From Salinisphaera sp. T31B1 (GTDB taxonomy: Bacteria; Pseudomonadota; Gammaproteobacteria; Nevskiales; Salinisphaeraceae), in contig NZ_APNH01000002.1 in NCBI RefSeq assembly GCF_040361275.1, positions 124,001-188,000 of the forward strand: DNA of 64,000 bases, read 5' to 3'. The notes under the pieces were generated by a model, which had not been told where the DNA came from, did not search any database, and saw only the letters and a list, made by a program, of their open reading frames with translations. Below, one piece after another: positions 38,149 through 49,986 of this stretch. The position numbers and the translations under genes are program-made. Every line of letters starts with the position of its first letter. Within the stretch, counting starts at the first letter, position 1.

Positions 38149-39431
38149 ACCCGCTACTCGATGCGCTGACCCGGCCGCCGGAATCCGCATCCGGCCTGGT
38201 GGTGGCTTACAGCGGGGGCTGCGATTCCACCACGCTCCTGCATGCGCTCGCCCGCCACGGCCCCAGAGGCATGCCTGTTCGTGCCGTGCACGTCTGCCAC
38301 CATCTTCACGCCGAGGCCGAAGCCTGTGCCGAGCACTGTCGTGCCCGTTGTGCCGAACTCGGTGTGGGCTTTACCCGGCTGGATGTTTCGGTCGCGGAGA
38401 GCGGGTACGGTCTGGAGGCTGCGGCCCGTCAGGCACGCTACACGGCGTTGAAACAGGCCATGACCGCGGGCGAAGCGCTCGTGACCGGACACCACGCGCG
38501 CGATCAGGCTGAAACATTCATTCTGCAGGCACTGCGTGGGGCCGGCGTCGAGGGACTCGCGGCGATGCCGGGACTGGCCGGCTTCGGACCCGGCTGGCAT
38601 TGGCGCCCCTGGCTGGCGTTCGACCCGGCGATGATCGCCGCGGCCGCCGCTCAGTGGTCGTTGTCCTGGACAGAGGACCCGACCAATGCCGATCGGCGGA
38701 TGGATCGAAACTACCTGCGCCACGAGGTTTTACCGCGGCTCGCCGTCCGATGGCCGGGCTATGCGGCAACGCTGGCGCGCTCGGCCGGCCACGCGGCGGC
38801 CGCTGCAAGTACCGTGGAGGCCTGCGCGGAACAGGATCTGGCGCACGCCGCCGAGGGGATGGCGATCCGCTGCCGGCGGGTTGTCATGCTCACCGCAGTG
38901 CGCCAGCGAGCGCTGATTCGTCGATGGCTGCGACGTTGCAATCGCGATACACCCGACCATCGGCATATCGAACAGATCCGGGCGCTGCTCGGCGCCGAGT
39001 TGCGAGCCAGCCCCTGCGTGCGATTCGCGGCCAGCGAGGTACGCCGCCACGATGACCGCTTGTATGCCATGCCCGCGCTGGCCGATGTGCCGGGGAACTG
39101 GCGACAGTGCTGGGCCGGTGAGTCGCCGCTGAGTCTGCCCGGCGACGGCGGTCGGCTCGACTGGTGCATCCCCCGACCCGCCGGCGTCGTATTCGAGGTC
39201 CGATTCCGACACGGCGGCGAGCGCCTGGACGACGGCAGCGGCACCAGGCGTCGACTCAAGGAATGTCTGCGCGCGGCGCGTATTGCGCCGTGGGTACGTG
39301 ATCGCATGCCGCTGATCTATCACCGGGGCCGGCTTGTCGCGGTGGCCGGGTTCTGGCGGGACCCATGTCTTGACGCGCGCCTGGGCCAGGCCACCGGTCC
39401 GATCGACTGGGAACACGGCCTGGCAGGCTGA
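38145..39431 (+). CDS. tilS: tRNA(Ile)-lysidine synthase TilS
   Basis: ATP-dependent enzyme, 428 residues, that adds lysine to C34 of the CAU-anticodon isoleucine tRNA so it reads AUA codons. The N-terminal PP-loop motif is SGGCDS at residues 23-28 (family SGGxDS), followed by [21 protein letters not shown] and [33 protein letters not shown] precedes the central and C-terminal tRNA-binding domains, which are less conserved. The GTG start (38145) overlaps the accA stop as GTGA, so the genes are coupled. Confidence 0.93.
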   Translation: MNPLLDALTRPPESASGLVVAYSGGCDSTTLLHALARHGPRGMPVRAVHVCHHLHAEAEACAEHCRARCAELGVGFTRLDVSVAESGYGLEAAARQARYTALKQAMTAGEALVTGHHARDQAETFILQALRGAGVEGLAAMPGLAGFGPGWHWRPWLAFDPAMIAAAAAQWSLSWTEDPTNADRRMDRNYLRHEVLPRLAVRWPGYAATLARSAGHAAAAASTVEACAEQDLAHAAEGMAIRCRRVVMLTAVRQRALIRRWLRRCNRDTPDHRHIEQIRALLGAELRASPCVRFAASEVRRHDDRLYAMPALADVPGNWRQCWAGESPLSLPGDGGRLDWCIPRPAGVVFEVRFRHGGERLDDGSGTRRRLKECLRAARIAPWVRDRMPLIYHRGRLVAVAGFWRDPCLDARLGQATGPIDWEHGLAG

Positions 39432-39439
39432 TCTGCGCG

Positions 39440-39468
39440 TTGTCCGCGCGTGGCCTTTGGGCTAGCAT
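39440..39468 (+). promoter_or_regulatory. Predicted pyrG promoter
   Basis: TTGTCC (39440-39445) and TAGCAT (39463-39468) are spaced by exactly 17 bases in the short gap between tilS and pyrG; transcription would begin near 39475, about 34 bases before the pyrG ATG. Each hexamer matches the consensus at four positions. Confidence 0.45.
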
Positions 39469-39493
39469 GCGCGCTGTTATTCCCCCGGCATGA

Positions 39494-41982
<2,489 letters not shown>

Positions 41983-42014
41983 TACGGCTGGTCCTCAACT
42001 CTTTCAATCCGTGA

Positions 42015-43316
<1,302 letters not shown>

Positions 43317-43416
43317 CATGGGCTTGCCGGTGGATCTGTCGCGCGCCGTCGGCCGCTTCACCGGCGGTTTGTCCGTGCCTACTGGACAGTCAGCGTGGTC
43401 GCGCTACAATCCGGGC

Positions 43417-43728
43417 ATGTACCGCGCGGTCATCATCGTTCTGGTCGTCGCTCTCGCCGGGCTGCAGTATCGGCTGTGGATTGCCGACGGCGGCTGGTCA
43501 GAGATTCATCGTCTGACCCATATGAAACACGATCTCGCCGCGGCGAACGATCGGCACCGGCTGCGTAACGATGCGCTTCAGGCCGAAGTCGACGATCTCA
43601 AGGGCGGCGAGAGCGCAACCGAGGGGCGCGCTCGATCCGACATGGGCATGATCAAGCGCGACGAAGAGTTCTTTCTGACCGTCGCGCCCCCCGCCACGGC
43701 GTCTGCCCACCAGCAAGCTGCACGCTGA
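43417..43728 (+). CDS. ftsB: Cell division protein FtsB
   Basis: Bitopic inner-membrane septum protein, 103 residues, partner of FtsL and FtsQ. It has a short cytoplasmic start, one membrane segment at residues 3-20 (AVIIVLVVALAGLQYRLWI), and a periplasmic coiled coil (MKHDLAAANDRHRLRNDALQAEVDDL), followed by ARSDMGMIKRDEEFFLTV, a typical FtsB ending, and a short Ala/Gln-rich tail. The ATG at 43417 is chosen because the frame back to 43318 lacks family sequence. Its stop is directly followed by the truD ATG; ispD and ispF, expected in between in related genomes, are absent. Confidence 0.93.
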   Translation: MYRAVIIVLVVALAGLQYRLWIADGGWSEIHRLTHMKHDLAAANDRHRLRNDALQAEVDDLKGGESATEGRARSDMGMIKRDEEFFLTVAPPATASAHQQAAR

Positions 43729-44808
43729 ATGGCGCTGATCGAGGGCGACGTGGTCGACGTCGCCGCGCTGGCGCATGCCGCCGGTCATGTGCCAGCCACC
43801 ACGGCCCGTTTACGCGTCGCGCCCGAGGATTTCCGGGTGGACGAGGATTGTCCGATCGCGTTGTCCGGTCAGGGCGAACATCTCTGGTGCCATATCGAAA
43901 AGACCGGCCTGACGACGCAAGACGCCGTTCAGGCGCTCTCGCGTGCCGCGGGCGTGCACCCTCGATATATCGGTTTCGCCGGCCTGAAGGATCGACGGGC
44001 GGTCACGCGCCAGTGGATCTCGCTGGCCTGGCCCGTCAATACACCGGCGCCGACGTTGTCCGGGCTGTGCGGGATCGATGTACTTGCGGTGGCCCGGCAC
44101 GACCGCAAACTAAAGCGCGGCGCGCATCGAGGCAATCGGTTTGAGATTACGCTGCGCGAGGTAGCCGGCGATACCGATGCCCTCGAACACGCACTGGCCC
44201 GTATCGGACGCACAGGCGTGCCGAACTACTTCGGCGGCCAGCGTTTCGGCCGCGACGGGAGAAATATTGGGCTGTCGCGGGCTTTGTTCGCCGGCCGTCG
44301 CCTGTCGCGCAATCGGCGTGGTTTTGCCCTATCGGCTGCCCGTTCGCTGTTGTTCAACGCCGTGCTCGATGCGCGAGTACGCGATGCCAGCTGGGACCAG
44401 CTCATCGAAGGCGAAGCAGTCATGCTCGACGGTACGCACAGCGTGTTTTCGCTGGCTGGCACCGATCAGGCCGCGAATACACTGGACGAGCGACTGTCGC
44501 GCTTCGATATCCATCCGAGCGGTCCTTTGCCGGGCCGTGGCGGCGATGATGTGGTCTGCGCTCATGCGCTAAAGCTGGAGCACAGCGTGCTCGCCGAGCA
44601 CGACGACCTCGTACAAGGGCTTCGGCAATGCGGGGTAGACGCGGCCCGTCGGGCGCTGAGGCTGCCGGTGCGCGAGCTGGCCTGGCGATGGGCCGATGCC
44701 TCGTCGCTGGTGGTTTCGTTCTGGCTTCCACCGGGGGCGTTTGCCACCAGCGTGCTGCGCGAGATCGTACAGACCGAGGAAACCGGCGATACAGCGACCG
44801 CGGAGTAG
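43729..44808 (+). CDS. truD: tRNA pseudouridine(13) synthase TruD
   Basis: Pseudouridine synthase of 359 residues acting on U13 of tRNA. Motifs: LRVAPEDFRVDEDCP near the N-terminus, HLWCHIEKTGLTTQDAVQAL, YIGFAGLKDRRAVTRQWISL with the catalytic Asp, LKRGAHRGNRFEITLRE, and GVPNYFGGQRFGRDGRNI. The TRUD insertion domain sits in the middle (about residues 160-300). It abuts ftsB with no spacer and converges on an Smr-domain gene with a 4-base gap. Confidence 0.95.
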   Translation: MALIEGDVVDVAALAHAAGHVPATTARLRVAPEDFRVDEDCPIALSGQGEHLWCHIEKTGLTTQDAVQALSRAAGVHPRYIGFAGLKDRRAVTRQWISLAWPVNTPAPTLSGLCGIDVLAVARHDRKLKRGAHRGNRFEITLREVAGDTDALEHALARIGRTGVPNYFGGQRFGRDGRNIGLSRALFAGRRLSRNRRGFALSAARSLLFNAVLDARVRDASWDQLIEGEAVMLDGTHSVFSLAGTDQAANTLDERLSRFDIHPSGPLPGRGGDDVVCAHALKLEHSVLAEHDDLVQGLRQCGVDAARRALRLPVRELAWRWADASSLVVSFWLPPGAFATSVLREIVQTEETGDTATAE

Positions 44809-44812
44809 GGCG

Positions 44813-45403
44813 CTATCCCCGCCGCAACAAGACATAGACCGCACCGGTGCCGCCATCGTTTTCACGCGCTGAACAATAGGCAAGCACCTCGTCACGCTGG
44901 CGCAGCCATCCGGCGACCTTGATCTTCAGGACCGGCCCGCGGTGACCGGATCGCAGCCCCTTGCCATGCACGATGCGCACGCATCGGTAACCGCGGTCCA
45001 AGGCCTCGCGCAGGAACACGGCCAGACAATGGCGGGCTACATCGACCACCATGCCGTGCAAATCCAGCTCCGCCTGACAGCGATACTGACCCCGGCGCAG
45101 TTTACGCATGACCGACCACTGCACGCCCTCTCGCCGATGAAACAGATCGTCGCCGGTCTCGATATCGGGCGGTGGCGGCAAGTCGAGAAGTTCTCCGATG
45201 ACCGCTCGCTCGTCGGCTTCACGCATGGCCGGCCGCGCCGATGGAAGGCGCCGCTCCGGCGCGCGCCGGGCAGGCGTGCGCAGATCCTGGACCTGGCCTA
45301 CCGAGTCCCGAAACAGGGCGCGTTCCGAATCACTGACGCCGGCATCGTCCATGTCGGCGGGTTCGGCAGCACGCCGCGACGGCATTTTCGATGGGTCGGT
45401 CAC
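44813..45403 (-). CDS. Smr-domain DNA/RNA endonuclease family protein
   Basis: 196-residue protein with a disordered, Arg- and Pro-rich N-terminal half and a C-terminal Smr domain. The domain starts QYRCQAELDLHGMVVDVARHCLAVFL, with the LDLHG motif, and continues RCVRIVHGKGLRSGHRGPVLKIKVAGWL with the conserved HGKG, ending VLAYCSARENDGGTGAVYVLLR. This is the layout of SmrA/SmrB (YfcN-type) proteins; SmrB cleaves mRNA at collided ribosomes in E. coli. Which of these roles applies is not certain. It is transcribed against its neighbours, between truD and surE, which are adjacent in Pseudomonas. Confidence 0.88.
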   Translation of the reverse strand: MTDPSKMPSRRAAEPADMDDAGVSDSERALFRDSVGQVQDLRTPARRAPERRLPSARPAMREADERAVIGELLDLPPPPDIETGDDLFHRREGVQWSVMRKLRRGQYRCQAELDLHGMVVDVARHCLAVFLREALDRGYRCVRIVHGKGLRSGHRGPVLKIKVAGWLRQRDEVLAYCSARENDGGTGAVYVLLRRG

Positions 45404-45456
45404 CTCGACACTCCATCCAGCAAGAAACGGTCGACATGAGCTATGCTAGCGGGCTT

Positions 45457-45480
45457 GCCGCCCGCGTGCACACGGGCGGC
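45457..45480 (+). repeat. GC-rich hairpin upstream of surE
   Basis: GCCGCCCG (45457-45464) and CGGGCGGC (45473-45480) form an eight-base-pair stem with an eight-base loop, in the 160-base gap between the divergent Smr gene and surE. A TATGCT -10-like element lies just before it (45442-45447), so the hairpin would fall in the surE leader. Confidence 0.4.
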
Positions 45481-45563
45481 GACATCGCCGAACCGATCCT
45501 TGGAACGCCGCGATTCGTTCGTCCGAGCCGACGAATGGACGTGGTCCGCTACGATATCTGCGC

Positions 45564-46313
45564 ATGCGATTATTGCTGAGTAACGATGACGGCTGTCACG
45601 CGCCCGGTCTGACCGCGCTGCGCCAGGCGCTGGCCGAGGTGGCCGATGAACTGGTTACGGTCGCCCCGGACCGCAATCGCAGTGGTGCCAGCAACTCGCT
45701 CACCCTGGAGCGCCCGTTGCGCGTGCGTCAGGTCGAGGACCGGCTTTATTCGGTCGATGGAACGCCCACCGATTGCGTACACCTGGCGACCACCGGTCTG
45801 TTCGACGACGAGGCCGATATGGTCGTCTCCGGCATCAATCAAGGCGCCAATCTGGGCGATGACGTCTTGTATTCCGGCACGGTTGCAGCCGCCACCGAGG
45901 GCCGGTCGCTGGGCCTGCCGGCCGTGGCGATATCGCTGATCGGCGAGAATCCGCAGCATTACGATACGGCTGCGCGGGTGGCCGTATCCGTTGTCCGGCT
46001 GCTCATCGAGCATCCGCTGCCGGCGGATACCATTCTCAATGTGAACGTGCCCGATATGGCCTATGAAGCGCTGGATGGATTCGCCGCCACGCGTCTGGGC
46101 CATCGCCACCGGGCCGAGCGGCTGGTCGAGGACAGCGATCCGCGCGGTCGGCCGATCTACTGGATCGGCCGGGCCGGCGGGGAAGCGGACGCAGGGCCGG
46201 GCACGGATTTTCATGCCGTGGCCCGGGGTCAGGTATCGATTACCCCGATTCAGATCGATCTGACACGCCACAGCGCGATCGACGCGGTCGCGGACTGGGT
46301 ACGCCGGTTTTGA
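45564..46313 (+). CDS. surE: 5'/3'-nucleotidase SurE
   Basis: Metal-dependent phosphatase, 249 residues, hydrolysing nucleoside monophosphates and short polyphosphates; stationary-phase survival protein. Active-site motifs: [14 protein letters not shown] (Asp-Asp), [55 protein letters not shown]. Complete. It heads a surE-pcm-yqaA-like-nlpD operon, with overlapping or adjacent stop and start codons. Confidence 0.97.
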   Translation: MRLLLSNDDGCHAPGLTALRQALAEVADELVTVAPDRNRSGASNSLTLERPLRVRQVEDRLYSVDGTPTDCVHLATTGLFDDEADMVVSGINQGANLGDDVLYSGTVAAATEGRSLGLPAVAISLIGENPQHYDTAARVAVSVVRLLIEHPLPADTILNVNVPDMAYEALDGFAATRLGHRHRAERLVEDSDPRGRPIYWIGRAGGEADAGPGTDFHAVARGQVSITPIQIDLTRHSAIDAVADWVRRF

Positions 46314-46351
46314 AGACCGAGGAAAAACATCCGCACGTGCGCGGTTTCGGC

Positions 46352-46996
46352 ATGACCTCGGCGCGCAGCCGGGCCCGCCTGATCGAGCGGCTGCGGGGGC
46401 TGGGTATTGCCGACGAGCGCGTGCTCGAAGCCATGGGACGCGTTCAGCGACACCAGTTCGTCGACGAAGCCATGACCAGCCGCGCCTACGACGACACCGC
46501 CTTGCCGATCGGCTACGGCCAGACGATCTCGCAGCCGTACATCGTTGCCCAGATGACCCAGCTCTTGCTGGTCGACGGCGTGCCAGCCAACGTGCTGGAA
46601 ATCGGCACTGGCAGTGGCTATCAGGGAGCGGTCCTTGCCGAGCTGATCGCCAACGTCTATACCGTCGAGCGGGTCGAAGCGCTCTATGAGCGCGTACGGC
46701 GACGTTTCGCCGCGCTGGGCTATCGCAACATCCGGGCGCGGCTGGCACGCGAGGGCGTGCTCGGGTTGCCCGACTATGGTCCGTTCGAGGCGATCCTGGT
46801 GACTGCGGGCGCAGAGAGCCTGCCGACTTCGCTCTATGAGCAGATGGCCGATGGTGCACGCCTGATCGTGCCGGTGGGTGCCAGCGGCGACCAGCGGCTG
46901 ATGGTGGTTCGGCGGGAAGGCTCGCATTTTCACCAGGACACGCTCGACCCGGTCAGCTTCGTGCCGCTGATCGAACAGCGCGGCCGAACCGACTGA
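46352..46996 (+). CDS. pcm: Protein-L-isoaspartate O-methyltransferase
   Basis: SAM-dependent repair enzyme, 214 residues, methylating isoaspartyl residues in damaged proteins. It begins MTSARSRARLIERLRGLGI, very like Pseudomonas Pcm, and contains HQFVDEAMTSRAYDDTALPIGYGQTISQPYIV, the SAM-binding motif VLEIGTGSGYQGAVLAEL and FEAILVTAGAESLP. I chose the ATG at 46352 by family alignment; a TTG at 46310 overlapping the surE stop would add 14 residues. Its TGA overlaps the next ATG by one base. Confidence 0.94.
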   Translation: MTSARSRARLIERLRGLGIADERVLEAMGRVQRHQFVDEAMTSRAYDDTALPIGYGQTISQPYIVAQMTQLLLVDGVPANVLEIGTGSGYQGAVLAELIANVYTVERVEALYERVRRRFAALGYRNIRARLAREGVLGLPDYGPFEAILVTAGAESLPTSLYEQMADGARLIVPVGASGDQRLMVVRREGSHFHQDTLDPVSFVPLIEQRGRTD

Positions 46997-47571
46997 TGTT
47001 CCGCCGGCTCTACGAGGCGGTGGTGCGCGCCTCCGGTCATCCGCGGGCGCCCTGGGCACTGGCCGCGCTTGCGTTCGCCGAATCGTCGTTCTTTCCGATT
47101 CCGCCGGACGTGATGCTTGCGCCGATGGCGCTGGCCGAGCGGGCCAGGGCCTGGCGTTTCGCGGCCATCGCCACATTGGGGTCGGTGGCCGGCGGCATTC
47201 TCGGCTACTGGATCGGCGCGATCTTTCTGGAGTCGTTGCTGCCCTGGCTCAAGGAACTCGGCTATTACCACGGTTATGAAACCGCCCGTGACTGGTTCTC
47301 GCAGTACGGTTTCTGGGCCGTACTGCTTGCAGGCTTCTCGCCGATTCCCTATAAAGTTTTCACGATCGCCGCTGGCGCGGTGGCCATGCCGTTCGTGCCG
47401 TTCGTGCTGGCCTCCGCGGTGGGGCGGGGCGCACGGTTTTTTCTCGTGGCCGGACTGGTACGCTGGTTCGGGCCGGTTTTCGAGCAGCATCTGCTCAAGT
47501 ACATCGATTGGATCGGATGGGCCACGGTTGCCTTAGTTGTTGTCGGAATCGCCGTTTACCGGTTCGTATGA
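46996..47571 (+). CDS. YqaA/DedA-like (SNARE-associated, VTT domain) membrane protein
   Basis: 191-residue polytopic inner-membrane protein of the YqaA branch of the DedA/VTT family. Family features: LAFAESSFFPIPPDVMLAPMAL near the N-terminus, a Gly-rich membrane segment AAIATLGSVAGGILGYWIG, and AVLLAGFSPIPYKVFTIAAGAVAMPF followed by ASAVGRGARFFLVAGLV, the amphipathic re-entrant motif with the conserved Arg. DedA proteins are linked to lipid-carrier or phospholipid translocation; the role of YqaA is not established. It is coupled to both pcm and nlpD by overlapping codons. Confidence 0.87.
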   Translation: MFRRLYEAVVRASGHPRAPWALAALAFAESSFFPIPPDVMLAPMALAERARAWRFAAIATLGSVAGGILGYWIGAIFLESLLPWLKELGYYHGYETARDWFSQYGFWAVLLAGFSPIPYKVFTIAAGAVAMPFVPFVLASAVGRGARFFLVAGLVRWFGPVFEQHLLKYIDWIGWATVALVVVGIAVYRFV

Positions 47572-48464
47572 AGCGGCTCGGGCTGATCCTGATTCTCATG
47601 GCCACGCTGGCGGGCTGCGCGGTCAATCGCACGCTCGCGCCGGACACCTACACCGTTCGACGTGGGGATACGCTCTCGGCGATCGCCGGCCGTTACGGAC
47701 TGGACTGGCGTGATCTGGCGCGCTGGAACCGTATCCGCGCGCCGTACGTGATCGAAGTCGGCCAACGCCTGTCGCTCGAGCCTTACCCACCGCTTGATTA
47801 TCGTCGCGGCGCACCCCAGCCGGTATCGACGCCGCGCGTGGTGCGCGCGCCGCAGGATAGCCGGGCCGAACAGGAGGCCGCGATCCAGGCTTCCACGCCG
47901 CAACTCACACGTACGATCGAACATGCCGGATCAGACGATCGTTCACCGCCTCCGCCGGTGGCGTCCTCGGCGCCGGCACCCGACGCCACGTCCGAAGGCG
48001 CGTCGGGCGACGCCGGAGATGTCGCCGAGGAATCCCAGATCACCGAGGCGAGCGAAAACGCGCCGGTGCCGCCTACCCGTACCGGCGGGCCCAGCAAGGA
48101 TGGCTGGCAATGGCCGGCCAGCGGCTCGGTACTGCGCGAATATGCCGCCGGCCGTACCCGGCAGGGAATCGATATCGGCGGACGAGAGGGGTCACCGGTG
48201 TACGCAGCCTCCAGTGGCCGCGTGGTCTACAACGGAACCGGGCTCAAGGGCTACGGCAAGCTCGTGATCATCCAGCACGACGAACACTATCTGTCGGCGT
48301 ATGGCTTCACACGCCGTACCCTCGTCGAGCAGGGACAGGACGTGGCCATGGGCACGCACATCGCCGACATGGGCCTGGGCCCGCAGAACAAGCCGATGCT
48401 GCATTTTGAAGTACGTCGTGACGGCAAGCCGATCAATCCCGCGAGCATCCTGCCGGATCACTAG
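47568..48464 (+). CDS. nlpD: NlpD-like lipoprotein, LysM plus degenerate LytM domain
   Basis: 298-residue outer-membrane lipoprotein that activates cell-wall amidases at the septum. The lipobox is LAGC with Cys17. A LysM domain follows (TYTVRRGDTLSAIAGRYGLDWRDLARWNRI), then a Pro/Ala/Ser-rich linker, and a C-terminal LytM (M23) domain (GIDIGGREGSPVYAASSGRVVYNG to LHFEVRRDGKPINPASILP). The first zinc His is replaced (RQGIDIG) and the HxH position before the final strand reads AYGFTR, so the domain should be non-catalytic, as in E. coli NlpD. Start ATG overlaps the preceding stop. rpoS, the usual next gene, is not present. Confidence 0.93.
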   Translation: MKRLGLILILMATLAGCAVNRTLAPDTYTVRRGDTLSAIAGRYGLDWRDLARWNRIRAPYVIEVGQRLSLEPYPPLDYRRGAPQPVSTPRVVRAPQDSRAEQEAAIQASTPQLTRTIEHAGSDDRSPPPPVASSAPAPDATSEGASGDAGDVAEESQITEASENAPVPPTRTGGPSKDGWQWPASGSVLREYAAGRTRQGIDIGGREGSPVYAASSGRVVYNGTGLKGYGKLVIIQHDEHYLSAYGFTRRTLVEQGQDVAMGTHIADMGLGPQNKPMLHFEVRRDGKPINPASILPDH

Positions 48465-48741
48465 CCGTCCCCGGCCGACATCGCCGGCCGACGTTATGCT
48501 TTGCACGGTCGACGCATCCGAAACCTGCACCGGCCGCCGACTCGGGCGTCGACCCACAGGCACAGGAATCCACAGCCGGTCGGTGCCGTGTATTCGGACC
48601 CGGGGCAGGTTGCCGCCACCGCGCGTAACACGCCTTTCCGCCGCTATGGCTGGCATGCCCGTATTCTGGCAAACTGCGGCGCTTTACCGTGTTTGTCATT
48701 CCCCAACCATCCGCCAGTGCGGCGCTGCAAGCTGAACGATC

Positions 48742-49950
48742 ATGTCCAACCCGTCCTCCAAATCCGATTTCGTGCGAATCAATCGCTTGCCGCCGTATGT
48801 GTTCGGCATCGTCAACGATCTGAAGCAGGCGGCACGAGCGCGGGGCGAGGACATCATCGATTTCGGCATGGGCAATCCCGATCAGCCGACGCCGGATCAT
48901 ATCGTCGACAAGCTGGTCGAAGCCGCCAAGCGGCCCGATACGCATCGGTATTCGGTCTCCAAGGGCGTACCGAGACTGCGCAAGGCGATCTGTGACTGGT
49001 ACAAGCGTCGTTTTGACGTCGACCTGGATCCGGCCACCGAGGCGATCGTGACCATGGGTTCGAAAGAGGGGCTGGCGCACCTGATGCTGGCCATTCTCGA
49101 ACATGGCGATCAGGTTCTCGTGCCCAACCCGGCGTATCCGATCCATCCCTACGGGGCGGTGATCGCGGGCGCGGACGTACGTCATGTGCGCCTGATGCCC
49201 GATTCGGATTTCTTTGCCGAACTGGAACGGGCCATCAAGGAATCCTGGCCCCGGCCCAAGATGGTGCTGCTCAATTTTCCGGGCAACCCCACGACCGAGT
49301 GTGTCGAACTCGAGTTCTTCGAGCGGATTGTGGAAATGGCGCGGGAGTACGATCTCTGGATCGTTCAGGATCTGGCCTATGCCGATCTGTGTTTCGATGG
49401 CTATGAAGCACCGTCGATCCTGCAGGTCGAGGGGGCCAAGGATGTGGCGGTCGAGTGCTATACGCTGTCCAAGAGTTACAACATGCCGGGTTGGCGTGTC
49501 GGTTTCATGTGTGGCAACGAAACGCTCATTGCTGCCCTCGGCCGCATGAAATCGTATCTGGACTACGGCATGTTCACACCGGTTCAGGTCGCGGCAATCG
49601 CCGCACTCAACGGGCCGCAGGAGTGCGTGTCCGAGATCCGGGATATGTACCAGCGGCGGCGCGACGTGATCTGCGAAGGCCTGTGCGACATCGGCTGGCA
49701 CGTGGACAAGCCCAAGGCGACGATGTTCGTCTGGGCGCCCATTCCGGAGCCCTACCAGCACCTGGGATCGCTGGAGTTCACCAAGCTGCTGCTCAGCGAA
49801 GCACATGTGGCGGTGTCGCCCGGGGTGGGCTTCGGCGAATACGGCGATGGCCATGTGCGTTTCGGCTTGATCGAAAACGAGCAGCGCACGCGCCAGGCCC
49901 TTCGAAACATCAAGCGCATGTTCAAGCGCGACGGCGTACTCGGCGCCTAA
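48742..49950 (+). CDS. alaC: Alanine-type class I aminotransferase (AlaC-like)
   Basis: PLP-dependent transaminase, 402 residues, closest in pattern to AlaC (YfdZ), the glutamate-pyruvate aminotransferase. Motifs: [19 protein letters not shown] at the start, [65 protein letters not shown] and the PLP-lysine motif [19 protein letters not shown]. Exact substrate remains inference. It precedes hom and thrC, with 36 bases to hom, a linkage known for this aminotransferase in other proteobacteria. The 277-base region ahead of it holds no gene; rpoS would be expected there. Confidence 0.88.
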   Translation: MSNPSSKSDFVRINRLPPYVFGIVNDLKQAARARGEDIIDFGMGNPDQPTPDHIVDKLVEAAKRPDTHRYSVSKGVPRLRKAICDWYKRRFDVDLDPATEAIVTMGSKEGLAHLMLAILEHGDQVLVPNPAYPIHPYGAVIAGADVRHVRLMPDSDFFAELERAIKESWPRPKMVLLNFPGNPTTECVELEFFERIVEMAREYDLWIVQDLAYADLCFDGYEAPSILQVEGAKDVAVECYTLSKSYNMPGWRVGFMCGNETLIAALGRMKSYLDYGMFTPVQVAAIAALNGPQECVSEIRDMYQRRRDVICEGLCDIGWHVDKPKATMFVWAPIPEPYQHLGSLEFTKLLLSEAHVAVSPGVGFGEYGDGHVRFGLIENEQRTRQALRNIKRMFKRDGVLGA

Positions 49951-49986
49951 TAGCCGAGTACGGCTTCACCAATTAGGAGAGCCACT

